From NCBI GenBank assembly GCA_025175895.1, contig CM046001.1, positions 47,801,719-47,865,718 of the forward strand: a DNA stretch of 64,000 nucleotides, read 5' to 3'. Made by a program: the position numbers and the translations under genes. Positions 9,831 to 20,905 of this stretch are shown here, piece by piece. How positions within the stretch are numbered: position 1 is the stretch's first letter; each line of letters begins with the position of its first letter. This stretch comes from Wurfbainia villosa. Its lineage: Eukaryota; Streptophyta; Magnoliopsida; Zingiberales; Zingiberaceae. The notes below the pieces were generated by a model. It was given only the letters and a program-made list of their open reading frames with translations, was not told the DNA's origin and ran no database searches.

Positions 9831-10906
9831 TCAGAAAAATAGCTTTCCGCACCCATTATGGGCATTACGAGTGTCTAGTGATGCCATTCGGTCTCACGAA
9901 TGCCCCAGCTGCATTTATGGACTTAATGAACCGTCTATTCCTGAGGTATATAGATCAGTTTGTGATAGTGTTCATCGATGATATATTGATTTATTCTCGA
10001 TCCGAGGAGGAGCATGAACAACATCTGCGGATAGTATTGGAGACATTGCGACGGGAGCAGTTGTATGCCAAATTTAGCAAGTGTGCATTCTGGTTATCCT
10101 CAGTGGGTTTTCTTTGACATGTGGTGTCCAACAGAGGTATTTCTGTAGATCCCCAGAAGATTGAGGCGATTAGCAGTTGGGAGCAGCCAAAATCAGTTCA
10201 AAAGGTCCGTAGTTTCCTTGGTTTGGCCGGGTATTATCGGAGATTCGTGGAGGGATTCTTGAGTATCGCCATGCCACTCACTCGCCTGACTCGAAAAGGG
10301 GTCAAGTTCACCTTGTCAGAGGCTTGTGAAACTAGCTTCCAGGAGCTTAAGCAATGACTAGTTTCTGCACCAATCTTAGTGATTCCTTCTGGTGTTGATG
10401 GGATGGTTCTCTGTACGGATGCTTCCATCCAAGGGTTGGGTGCAGTTCTGATGCAGTCCAACCATGTGATATCTTATGCCTCCCGTCAACTAAAAGATCA
10501 TGAGAGAAATTATCCAGTGCACGATCTGGAGTTAGCCGCCATTATTTTCGCATTGAAGATATGGAGGCACTACATGTATGAGATTACCTTTGAGATCTAC
10601 ACTTACCATAAAAGTCTGAAGTATCTATTCACACAGAAAGAGCTGAATCTGAGACAGACACAGTGGATGGAATATCTGAAGGATTACGACTGCACCATCC
10701 AGTATCATCCAGGAAAGGCTAATGTGGTAGCAGATGCGCTGAGCAGGAAGTCTCGTGGAGTTCTAGCTAGTCATCTGACAGCGGTTACTGATCTAGTTCG
10801 ACAATTCTCAGAGTTGGGATTGTCTGAACACGATCAAACATCCCGAGGGATATTAGTTTCTATGGTTGTCCATTCCGCTATTGCTGAGAGGATCAAGGAA
10901 GCATAA
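9821..10906 (+). pseudogene. pol: G1 pol: RT core and RNase H
   Basis: RT continues with YECLVMPFGLTNAPAAF and the catalytic VFIDDILIYS (FIDD at 9971-9982), then thumb motifs (VRSFLGLAGYYRRFV). RNase H follows from about 10385 (LCTDASIQGLGAVL, DLELAAI, and the end ADALSRKS). Stops interrupt an otherwise constant frame at 10115-10117 (TGA), 10355-10357 (TGA, most likely from CGA) and 10904-10906 (TAA). The residues of the RT active site are intact, so the loss of function comes from frame breaks and not from active-site change. Confidence 0.9.
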
Positions 10907-11044
10907 GTCAGTGACCAGCATTTGTAGTTCTTGAGCAGCACGATAGACTCAGAACATCAGATGGATTTCTCGAGTGACGAGAATGGTGTACTTTGTTTCC
11001 AAGGATGACTATGTGTTCCAGACACACACCCAGTTAAGGAAGAA

Positions 11045-12307
11045 TTGCTACAGGAAGCACATCAGTCAAGATTTGTTATACATCCTGGTGGTACTCGGAT
11101 GTACCGAGATTTGAAGCATTTATACTGGTGGAACGGTATGAAATGGGATATTGTAAATTTTGTTGCACGATGTCTAGTATGCCAGCAAGTGAAGGCTGAA
11201 CATCAGAGAACTACTGGCTTACTTCAGGAAATTCTGATCCCGGAATGGAAGTGGGAAAATATCACGATGGACTTCGTTACGGGATTACCCAGAACCCGTA
11301 AAGGACATGATGCAATTTGGGTGATCATAGATCGATTGACTAAATTAGTTCACTTCCTTCCGATTCGTGAGATGGACTCATTGGATCATCTAGCGGAATT
11401 GTACTGCCGGGAGATTATCAGATTGCATGGTGTACCATTGAGTATCATATCTCATAGAGATCCACAATTTACTTCGCGATTTTGGCAGAGTCTGAAGCAG
11501 GCCATGGGCATAGAGCTTCGACTCAGTACAGCCTTTCATTCGTAGACAAACGGACAGTCTGAATGTACCATTCAGACTCTGGAAGATCTATTGAGATCTT
11601 GTGTCATGGATTTCGGTGGCAGTTGGGAGGATCACATTCCTTTAGTGGAGTTTGTCTACAACAACAGCTACCACTCTTCTATCCAGATGGCTCCTTTCGA
11701 GGCATTATACGGCAGACCCTGCAGATCTCCTGTGTTATGGGAGGATGTTGGGGAACGACAAATATTGGGGCCTCAGAGTATCCAACATAATGCGGAGTTG
11801 GTACGAGTCATCAGACGATGATTATCAGAGGCACAGGATAGGCAGAAGAGTTATGCGGACCGGAGGCGAAGGCCTCTGGAATTCTTAGTCGGGGACCATG
11901 TATTCCTACGAGTGTCACCCACCAAAATAGTCAAGAGATTTGGGCCAAAAGGAAAATTAGCTCCATGCTACATTGGTCCATTTGAGATATTGGAGCGGAT
12001 TAGAGGTGTTGCTTATCGGTTGGCTTTACCTCCGACACTTGCGGGTGTTCACAACATATTCCATGTTTTTATGCTGAGGAAATACGTGCCGTGATCTGAC
12101 CATGTTCTGAAAGAGGTTCCGATACCACTCCAGGCGAATGTGACTTACGAGGAGACTCCGGTGCGAATTCTGGGTCGCAAGGAGCGGCAGTTGCGGAATA
12201 AAACCATCCGACTCGTAAAAGTGGGATGGCAGCATCATACGGATGAGGAGGCTACATGGGAGCTGGAAGATACTATCCGAGCTCAATACCCTCATCTGTT
12301 TACTTGA
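11045..12307 (+). pseudogene. pol: G1 pol: integrase and chromodomain-like C-terminus
   Basis: The zinc-binding part ends with CLVCQQVK (about 11170). The catalytic core has the first Asp in ITMDFVTGLP (about 11265) and the Glu in TNGQSE (about 11560). The second Asp, normally in SDRD, reads SHRDPQFTS at about 11450, so the DDE triad is broken by D to H. Stops in constant frame lie at 11543-11545 (TAG), 11819-11821 (TGA) and 12092-12094 (TGA). The GPFEILERI and HNIFHVFMLRKYVP block and the terminal part with RQLRNKTIRLVKVGW and EEATWELED, ending at TGA 12305-12307, match the chromodomain-like end of Tekay elements, thought to steer integration to heterochromatin. Confidence 0.9.
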
Positions 12308-12384
12308 GGTATGTGGTTATTTCAGAATATTCTTGAATTAATTTTTGCATTTAAGTATGAAATTTGGGGACCAAATTTTAATAT

Positions 12385-12395
12385 GTGGGGGAGAA
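12385..12395 (+). other. G1 polypurine tract
   Basis: GTGGGGGAGAA immediately precedes the 3' LTR start TGTAAAATACC. Confidence 0.8.
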
Positions 12396-15300
12396 TGTAA
12401 AATACCACAGAAAAAAATATAATAATAATAATAATAGATGTTGGGTAATTAGGAGAATACCCTATAGAAATTTTCCATAAATTTTTAGGAATTTTTCTGG
12501 ACTCGAATAGATAATTCTAAGACCCTTTTTGTTTAGGAGTTAGTGGGCTTAACGGGTCTGAAATTTGACCCGTTTATCTGAAATCCGACCCGCTAAGCCT
12601 TAACGCTGCGATTTCTCTCTGTTTTTGCACCGCTGACTTTATTTTTTCGGCGAGCATTTCCCGATCGTGTTCTCTTCTTATCTCCTCCGCGACCACAGCA
12701 CCGGTCGACATTTCTCTCTGCACGAACAAACCTCTCCCTCTCTCGCTTTCTCTCCTCCACCGCGTGACCTCTTCGACTCCTGCCACCGGAGTTCATCGGC
12801 TCCTTTGCTAGAGTGGAGGGTGGAAGGCGAGGGTGCTCGCGGACATACCAGAGCAACAAAGGAGGCTCGCGATTTGGGGGCTTGGGGTCGACGGCGACTG
12901 CACTGCGCAGTTGAAAGGGGCTGCCAGTCCTAGGGGAGTTGCTGCCACTGGAGACTTCAATTTTTGGTAAGCCCGATTACCTACCTTTTGTTCTATCAAT
13001 CCAGTTCAATTTATTGTATTGGCTGTGAGCGAGAGGAGAGGATGTGTGTGGGCTATCCCGGTGGATACAATTGGTAGGGATGGCTGTAAACGGTTGTAGG
13101 TTAGCATACTTGTTAACCGAGAATGATGGATGTTAATTATAGAATTAATTATAGTAGGGGGCAGCTGTGATTTAAGTGTTGTGTTTATGAAATAGATTTA
13201 TAACTGATTCTGTTGGTGATACTATTACAATAGATTGGGGGTAAAAGGTTAAATCTTTATGAGATTAACTTTGATAAGTCGGATATATAATTGGATGAGG
13301 GAGTTAGCACTTTTGCTAATTGAAACCAATGGGTTTAAATTAAATGGTCAAGTCTCGCTAATAGGGGTTTCTAAATCGTATTCAATTAAGGGACGCGAAT
13401 ATAGAAACGGGAGAATAGCGAATTTATATATATATTGTTGTATGCTTGAACATGACCACAATGTTTGAAATGTGCAGGACGTGGATACGAGACCAGTCCA
13501 CGGACGTGAGGACTCTATTACTATGAGCATTGACAGTAAGTGGGTAATTTCCTACCTGGTCAGGTAGATGTAATGGTTTTCAGATTTAGGCGTAGATATG
13601 AGTATGTTTGGTGTTCATATTACCTTTACCCTGCTCTGATTATCGTATGCTTGATACTTATCGTTGGATATATTTATACTCAATTGTTGATATCACACAT
13701 TCCCTATCATGATTTAGAAATTACAGATGTGATGTAAGTAGGTCTAAATGTATAGTAGGGTGTAGATGTTAGAGTACGGATGATGACCTAATTTGTAAAT
13801 TGGGGAAAAGGTCATCCGTGGGTAGGTAATGCCTTAAATGTAGGACTTATTCCATACCTGTATGTTGCACACTTATTTACCAACCACGTGTTGTGTAAAT
13901 GGTCAGGTGAGTCATGGATTGTGTGTCGCTACGGACCGGTGGTCCTAGCTGGCCATGATCAGTTGAGTACGACTCTTTACAAGATAGAGAGTGTACTGAT
14001 CAAATGGGTGTGACTCTCTGTTGAACAGAGAGTCTGTGGTAGATGTCTGTATGTGAGACAACACCTTCATGTCATTGCATGCATACTAACGACATCGTCT
14101 CCCCTTGAGGTAGAGAGAGAGTCGTTAGTCATCTTGCCTCCTAGGTTACTCTCTGAGGAGTAACTGGTGTGTGAGATGAGCATTTGTTGTGCCGCACTCT
14201 ACCATTATAGACGATAGTAGTTGGAGTTACGTGACGTTGTCCTGGGTGCGTGGCACTCGATCACTCATTGGTAGTGTCAGTCGGAGTGGCCAGCAGCAGG
14301 GACCCCCGTTGCATAGTGAGCTCTTTACGCTCATATGCTACTTGATCATACTGCCCACTCGACCACTCTATAGCAATGGTTGGTGTGAGTTGGGACAGTT
14401 GTCATGTCGTGCCACGTAGGCCACACTGGGGTCGTGGTAGCGAGTAGGGGTGAGCAGGCATGACCATGCATGCTGCATTGTCGTATCATACAGTGGTTTT
14501 GCATATGGTTATATATATATACATACATGCTTGTATATATATATTTACATGGATGATGGTGATTAGTATACATACAGATACAGTCTATATGTATACTCAC
14601 TTTGATGATGCATTTGTATGTACTATGCTTGTTGCATTTGTTTGTACATATTCATACATGCTATTGCATTTTCTGTATGGTAGTAGGCCGGTACTTGTAT
14701 ACCTGTTGGTTATTCACTATGATACCCTCGACCCATATCAAGAGGTATTATGAGTTAGTACTATTTTTTATACCTTATGTTGTGGATATATGCCCAGGTT
14801 GGATGAGGATAGAGTAGCTGACTGTCAGGTATGTCAGCATCGTTTGTTGTTCAGTTTATTTAGTGTATGCATGCATGTATACTTGTTATGATGATGTATA
14901 CCTGTTGTACGAGTAGATTAAACTTTTGAATCACATGTAATATTTGTATATATATTTACATGTTCTATCTTATTACCTTCTGAGTTTTACTCACCACCAC
15001 AGACCTTGAGTTTTTTTGTCGCCCAAGTAACAGGTAGAAGTCTTCGTGATAACTTGGGGCTACGCCGGCGATCCATCCCATCTCTGCTTTTCTGAGTCTC
15101 CCAAGGATTTGTGTTTACGTTATGGATTTTGTTCTATGTCATGGACTCTATTTTATGTATGGACTTCATCTTTATGTTGTGGACTTTGTTTTGTGTCGAT
15201 GCTTTATGTACGATTTTAGTAGTGTAGACTTGTCAGGTGGTGTACACCTGTATGTTTTGGTATATTTGTTGTGGGTATGTGGTTTCTTTTTCTGTTGTGG

Positions 15301-15424
15301 TTGTTATGTTATATTATGTTATTGTTGTGGGCCTACGGACCTTGTATTAACCCGAAATGTTGCCACGTATAGGGGAGATGTCATCCGTTTGATTTTCGGC
15401 ACGGAATACTCTCGGGGCGTGACA
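12396..15424 (+). repeat. G1 3' LTR, about 3 kb
   Basis: It begins TGTAAAATACC and ends GGGGCGTGACA; the last 170 bases match 870-1041. It contains an (ATA)n tract at about 12417-12436, a (TA)n-rich stretch at about 14505-14550 and a G+C-rich block at 12600-12950. The frames seen in it have no recognisable product. Confidence 0.9.
12417..12436. repeat. ATA/AAT microsatellite in G1 3' LTR
   Basis: A run of ATA triplets (AATATAATAATAATAATAAT) close to the LTR start. Confidence 0.8.
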
Positions 15425-15689
15425 TCTCAAATCCAATCGCTATGTGTGAGAGGAGCCAACTGGTAAAGACGACCGAAGATTTATGCTGCTCCGCGAAGCC
15501 GTGATGCCCAACCTCACCACCGATCTTTGCCGGAAACACAAAGGACCTCATATGGATGGAAGGTGAAGGAGACCGCCGCTGGTTGGCTGTTGGAACACCG
15601 CCATCGAACACACTGTGGAGGAATCACCGTGCGAGGAGGAAGATTATCGTGCGATTTCTGGCTTCTGTGTCGTGATTCAACGCAAAAGG
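15425..15689. other. Unassigned 0.27-kb flank of G1
   Basis: The sequence right of the G1 LTR is G+C-richer than its surroundings and has no long frame or LTR signal. It may be older host sequence or the remnant of another repeat. TCTCA at 15425-15429 would be the G1 target duplication; its partner is outside the window. Confidence 0.4.
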
Positions 15690-16867
15690 GGAAAATGTTG
15701 GAATTTAAGGTGATTTTCCTTGGTCATCTGATTGAAGCCCCTTCAATCTCAACCCTCAATTAAAGCTAGGTTTTGACGAATCGGTTATTTGCTTAATTAG
15801 GCTGCTCCATTCAATGGTGGTGATCGATCCAACTCGGGATGGCCGGATCTGATCAATCTAAAGGAACGATCACGATCGGTCGTATCTGGATGAAGGGCTA
15901 CGATGTCCAGATCTAAATGTATGAACTAGATCTCTTCAGATCTGAATAGATGACTCAGAATCAAGCCGCTATCATCGGACGGTCCATATCGCTCAGATCT
16001 GATCTCTTGATTGAATTGCCTTCGATTTGATGAAGGGCTCAGATTAAATCAACTTGAAACCCTCATTATGACCCTAGATGAAGCCATATTTGATCCAACT
16101 TGAGTCTAGTCCATTGGCTCATCTCGATCTCCTACAAACAAAGATAAAATTTGCATAGAAGTCCAAAATTTAGGAGAATTTATAATAAGGTTCAAAATGA
16201 ATTCAAACTCATAAAACATGTTAATAATCAACAATAAATCACTCGAGAGGATAAAAATATTGATATTAAGGACCAAAATAATACAACAAAATGGTAGTTA
16301 TCCATTGAGGAAAAGTGGGATTTTAAGGATGATTTTCTGTGGTCGTCCGATCAAATGCCCCTCAATCTAAGCCCTTGATTCAATCAAGGGTTTAATTGCT
16401 TGATTAATCAATAAACTAAGCAATGCATCCAATGGTTAAGATTTCCTCGATTTTGAATGAAGGGATCTGATCAATGTGCTAGGATGATCATGATCGGTGT
16501 AATATGGATAGATGGCTCAGAATCAAGCCACTTTCATCGGATGGTCCATATTGCTCAGATTTGATCTCTTGATTGGATTGCCTTCGATCTTGATGAAGAG
16601 CTCAGATTAAATCAGCTTAAAATGCCCATTATGATCCTAGATGAAGCCATATTTGTTCCAACCTGAGTCTAGTCCATTGGCTCATCTCGATCTTTTACAA
16701 ACAAAGATAAAATTTGCATAGAAGTCCAAAATTAAAGAGAATTTACAATAAGGTCCAAAATAAAACCAAACTCATAAAACATGTTAATAATCGACAATAA
16801 ATCACTCGAGAGGATAAAAACATTGATATTAAGGACTAAAATAATATGATAAAATGGTAGTTATCAG
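15690..16867. repeat. Direct tandem duplication of an approximately 0.6-kb unit
   Basis: Two head-to-tail copies: about 15690-16304 and 16305-16867. Shared blocks include the unit starts near 15710 and 16330 (GATTTTC followed by TCATC/TCGTC), CTCAGAATCAAGCC (15956 and 16515), the run around TCTAGTCCATTGGCTCATC (16106 and 16668), and the ends with AAATGGTAGTTATC. They differ by many point changes and small gaps, so the duplication is old. I see no coding frame and no terminal inverted repeats. Confidence 0.85.
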
Positions 16868-17727
16868 TCGTGCATTTCTTTTATTAGCCTTTTCTAGTCG
16901 ATTGAAACTCCCTCCAGTCGACTACAAATTAGGCCATCAATTTGGTACATCGGCCTTCCCAGTTGACTGGACTTGTTCTAGTCGACTCCAGATCACCTAG
17001 CTCTACATCAAAAAATTTGCCTTTCCAATCGATTGGACTTCCTAGTCGACTGGAGCTCTTGCCATCTTGGTTGTCATATCTTCGATTGATCACCAGCTTA
17101 TCTTGCCAACTAGGTATCCTATTGACTTGACCATACTCAGTTGACTGGACCTTAGTCGACTGGAAACCTTTCAGTCAACTGGTTCCCTACAAAATGAGAT
17201 TAGCAAAAACATATAGTATGAAATGCAATAGCAATAGTAATACAACTCGATCTTGACTTCTTAGTTCACGCGGACTATTCGTCGGATCGACGCCTAGCTT
17301 TGTCCCCCTATAGAGGACTCGGCCTCACCTCTTCACTCGAGGCTTACCTGCCGGCTGCCTTGTTAGACTTACCATGCTTGACATCCGATCTGACCCACTA
17401 GGAATTCTGCCAACTGTCTGGTCTCTCTAACCCAGTTGGTCTTTATGTCGATTGTCTGGTCTCTTCATGTAAATTGTCTAGTCTCCTGACCTAATCGGTC
17501 TTCATGCCTGATCTATGGTCCTCCTGATATATTAAGGCTTCTTCCTGGTATTCGATCAATGCGACCTACTAGGACTTTCAATACTCATTACCTAGTATCC
17601 GGTCTGCTTGACCTACTAGGATTTTCCTATTAGCCTACACACTTAACACTTATATAAAACTACAGGTAATTCCTAACTTTAACTATAGTTCATATATCAA
17701 AACTGAGTGGTGCTTTCTGCACCAACA
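16868..17727 (-). repeat. LTR-like segment S2, 5' part of an LTR on the minus strand
   Basis: On the minus strand it begins TGTTGGTGCAGAAAGCACC at 17727, like the S1 LTR start, preceded by a purine tract at 17728-17740. It has direct repeats with a CTGTCTGGTCTC-like core near 17420-17510, and a set of AGTCGACTGG/AGTTGACTGG palindromes (16905-17180). The left end has no clear LTR terminus, so the LTR is truncated or runs into the tandem duplication. Confidence 0.6.
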
Positions 17728-18550
17728 ATCTCTCCCTTTTCGATGCATGACATCACATCAGTTAAAGTTAGGAGAATCGATTTGCAATATTCAAGTTCAA
17801 AATATTTTAGCAATCCATTAAGCTATAAATGTATAACATTTATATGCATGAAATGCTCATATGTATGAAATGCTTCTTTACTTTGAATTTCTCTAACTTT
17901 AAACTTTCTCTTCTCTCCCCCTTTGGCATACATAAAAAATAGCATTATACACCAAATACCAAAATTCAAAGATGAGTTCAAAGTACTTAGCTTTTCAACA
18001 CAAGAATATATGAAAGTTACTTCTGATAAAAAATACTTAAAAATTTCAAAAATACTTAAGCTTTGCAATATCCATTTCAAAGTACTTTAAGATTTTCAAA
18101 AGACTTTAGTGTTTTAAAAGTTCAAAAGCATTTTAAAATACAATGACAATTCAAAAGATTTTCAAAAATGAATATTTAGATTTAAAGTGAACTTTAAATC
18201 AAATTTTCAAAATTTTCAAAGTTTGATAAATTTTGAAAGTACCCAAAAGTCAAAGTATAAAATTTTCTCCCCCTCAATATTTTAAATTCAAAACTCCCCC
18301 TCTAAAAAAAATTTCAAAACTTCCCCTCTAAAAAAAAAATTCAAAACTCCCCCTCAAATAAAGCTATTAAATTTTCAAAACTCCCCCTCCCCCTTAAAGA
18401 AAACTATTAAATTTTCAAAAGTCGCCCTTAAATAAAATAATGCAAATGAAATAAGAAATGTCCAAGCATGAATTCCTATACATAATTGATATAATGAAAA
18501 TACACATCCAAAAATTGTCCTTAAAGTAAATTTCCAACTCTTTAGTAGCT
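17728..18550 (-). other. Polypurine tract and A+T-rich 3' region of a decayed minus-strand element
   Basis: The minus strand has AAAAGGGAGAGAT abutting the S2 LTR start, then a very A+T-rich stretch with several AGGGGGAG tracts (around 18270-18390). This is the kind of sequence seen upstream of the 3' LTR in S1 (25430-25924). No coding frame is supported. Confidence 0.55.
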
Positions 18551-18555
18551 CAAGT
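18551..18555. repeat. Target site duplication of S1 (CAAGT)
   Basis: CAAGT is repeated at 26992-26996 directly after the 3' LTR. Confidence 0.95.
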
Positions 18556-18974
18556 TGTTGGTGCAGTGGGCACCTAAGTCGAACCTAAGTTTTGATTATA
18601 GCAAACGATATAAAGTTAAGCTTATATTGTTATCTCACGAGCTAAATCAAGTGTGCAGAAAAGTCTCAATGCTGGAGCTGAAGGCTAGCGACACCCGGAG
18701 GAAGCCGCGGTGGTCGGGCGACACTCGAGTTACTTCGGAGGGAGCCGAAGGAATCGAGTGGAAGGCCGGAAGCAAAAGAGACACGTAAGTATCGAGGTAA
18801 GCTCATGTGTGCGAGCGTAAGTGAGGTCGTATCCTCTTTACGGGGATGATCTTAGGCGACGATCCGACCCAAGACTTCCCATGGAAGGTCTATGTTGAGA
18901 TCGGACGACAAGTGGCCGTCGAATCCACTTATATTTTGAGCTAACTCTTTATTGTAGTCAAAAATCCTGGCCAT

Positions 18975-19040
18975 CAGTTCAACCGGCCAGTTCAACCGGC
19001 GCCAGTTCAACCGGCGCCAGTTCAACCGACGCCAGTTCAA
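18975..19040. repeat. U3 tandem array CAGTTCAACCGGCGC in S1 5' LTR
   Basis: About five units of CAGTTCAACCGGC with or without an extra GC. The 3' LTR has only three shorter units (26341-26382). It lies 100 bp upstream of the TATA box, like the palindrome arrays of the other families. Confidence 0.85.
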
Positions 19041-19138
19041 AAATCAACCTCGAGGAGTCAAGCTTTATCACCATTTTTCAAGGAGTTTTGTGCCCATTTG
19101 TGATTGGTTGAAGACCCATTCATTGAGGGGCTTAAAGG

Positions 19139-19148
19139 CTATAAAAGG
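19139..19148 (+). promoter_or_regulatory. TATA box of S1 5' LTR
   Basis: CTATAAAAGG, also conserved in the 3' LTR near 26484. Confidence 0.65.
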
Positions 19149-19646
19149 AGGGCCAAACCTAGGGTTTCATCCTCAATTCTAAGTGCTCAAAAACCTCCGT
19201 TACGCTGCAACTCTCCGACGACTCTACAACAACGAAGTGCTGCCAACAACCCTAGCTTAAAGTTTCTTTTGTTTAGTTGTTGGTATAATCTTAATTTGTT
19301 ATTGCTTTCAATATTGCAATTCTTTTTAATCGAGGCTTTTCATTGCATTTTACTTTAATAGAAGAGAGGGTTTGTCTCTCTATCTTTTTGCTTCGAAGGC
19401 TTTTGTAATCGTAAAACTCCTACCTCCAACGAGGAGTGTTTTAGTGAATTGCCCTCCGTACACGGTCTAGGACCATTAGGGCCTTGGAGTAGTAGCCGAA
19501 GGCTACGAACCAAGTAAAAAAACTATTTGTCTCATTTAGTTTTTATTTACATTTCCACTGCGTTTAATTGTCTATCGAACGATTTAAAAGAAAAGTTTTT
19601 ATCGCTATTCACCCCCCCCTCTAGCGATCCGCTTCGATCCAACAAT

Positions 19647-19659
19647 TGGTATCAGAGCC
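19647..19659 (+). other. S1 primer-binding site
   Basis: TGGTATCAGAGCC, iMet type, 2 nt after the 5' LTR. Confidence 0.92.
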
Positions 19660-19864
19660 GGGGGTTGCTAAGATTTGGTGAAACCACCAATCTAGCCATT
19701 TTTCACAGATTTATTTTTCTTTTATTTCTATTTATTTCTGATTTATTTCGCTTTGTTAAATTTACTCCCGCACTACTAATCCAAGACGCGAGTCTTGGTA
19801 CCTTGTTTTGTGTTTTTGTCGTTGCTAGTTTCTTCGTCTTCGTCCCTTTTTGTCTTTTGTTCTA

Positions 19865-20905
19865 ATGGCCCATCTCGAGGGTTTTAGCACCGTCCGACCT
19901 CCGTTTTACAACGGAGATGACTTCCATTATTGGAAGGGTCGGATGGAATGCTTTCTCAAAACCCAAATCGAGATGTGGATTATAATCCAAATGGGTTTCA
20001 CACTTCTGACTAATGAAGTGGGTGACTCCTTGGATTATGATCAATGGACCCTTGCGACAAAATGACAAGTCGAAGCCGATGCCAAGGCAACACAAATCCT
20101 CCAATGCGGCTTGTCCAAGGAGGAGATAAATCGCGTCAGCCCCTTCATTAGCGCAAAGGACCTTTGGACAAAGTTGATCGAGTTACACGAAGGATCGGAT
20201 CAAGCTAAGGTTTGCAAACGTGATTTGTTGTTCAATAAATTGTACACACTAAAAATGCAGGAACACGAGTCCACGACGCAACTCCATGCCCGTGTCCAAG
20301 ACATAGTCAACAACCTACACTCAATCAGGCAAAAGGTCGAAAACCGCGACCTTATAAGGTATGTTCTAAACTCTTTTCCGAGGACTACCTTGTGGGCATC
20401 CATGGTCGATGCCTACAAGGTCTCCAAGTACCTTTCTAAACTTAGATTAGATGAACTCTTTTCATATTTTGAATTACATGAGCAGTCCAACTCGGAACCC
20501 GAGAGGGGTATAGCCTTGTTTGCAGGTTCAAAGAAGAAGAAAATCGCAAGCAAGCCACCACCAACCGAGGAGGAAGATGAGTCCGAAGAATAAGTTGACC
20601 CGGAATTGACTGTCGAACTAATGAACCTAGCTCGAAGGATAGCCAAGGGACGAAAGCGAACCACAACTCGACCCAACCAAGGTAAGCCTAAAAGTTCTAA
20701 TATTAGGTGTTATGAGTGTAACAGGTTTGGACATATAAAGTCCGAGTGCCCCAAGCTCAACCACCAAGCACCTAAGCACAAGAAGGCCCTCAATGCGACA
20801 TGGGAAGAAGCGTCATCCGAAGAAGACGAAGACCACGTCTTCATGGCGAAATCGATTGAGTCCGACATGGAGATCGAACTGAACTTGAGTCGAACACGAG
20901 GATGA
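19865..20905 (+). pseudogene. gag: S1 gag (UBN2 type, CCHC knuckle), broken
   Basis: The frame from ATG 19865 (MAHLEGFSTVRPPFYNGDDF) stays constant to 20905 but has stops at 20063-20065 (TGA) and 20591-20593 (TAA). The capsid part has KGRMECFL, SAKDLWTKLIELHEGS and LYTLKMQEHE. The nucleocapsid has one CCHC knuckle, CYECNRFGHIKSECP (20708-20752). An acidic stretch follows (EEASSEEDEDHVFMA). The frame is lost after 20905. Gag of this type packages the element RNA. The same overall layout, with an extra knuckle and longer C-terminus, is seen in the TR-GAG elements A, Y and C. Confidence 0.88.

Larger units (their letters stand above)
870..15424 (+). mobile_element. Ty3/gypsy chromovirus G1, Tekay/Del type, interrupted
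   Basis: Order of parts: truncated 5' LTR, iMet PBS, gag, protease, RT, RNase H, integrase, chromodomain-like C-terminus, polypurine tract, long 3' LTR. This pol order (integrase last) defines Ty3/gypsy. The long 3' LTR and the C-terminal chromodomain-like segment point to the Tekay/Del chromoviruses. The element is dead: gag is split by element A, several in-frame stops and frameshifts interrupt gag-pol, and the second catalytic Asp of integrase is changed. Its target duplication cannot be checked because the 5' LTR start is outside the window. Confidence 0.93.
18556..19644 (+). repeat. S1 5' LTR
   Basis: 1089 bp, TGTTGGTGCAGTGG to CGATCCAACA. It holds a short tandem array at 18975-19040, a TATA box at 19139-19148 and a ...CACCCCCCCCTCTAGCG stretch near the end. 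It matches 25925-26991 apart from small gaps and the array length. Confidence 0.95.

Noticed and set aside
12574..12999. G+C-rich frames on both strands as a gene
   Set aside because: They lie within the G1 3' LTR, with no domain and no partner frame, and look like GC-rich LTR sequence.
14505..14550. TA-rich stretch as an origin or matrix attachment site
   Set aside because: Simple TATATA/ACATACATG microsatellite sequence inside the G1 LTR; nothing else supports such a role.
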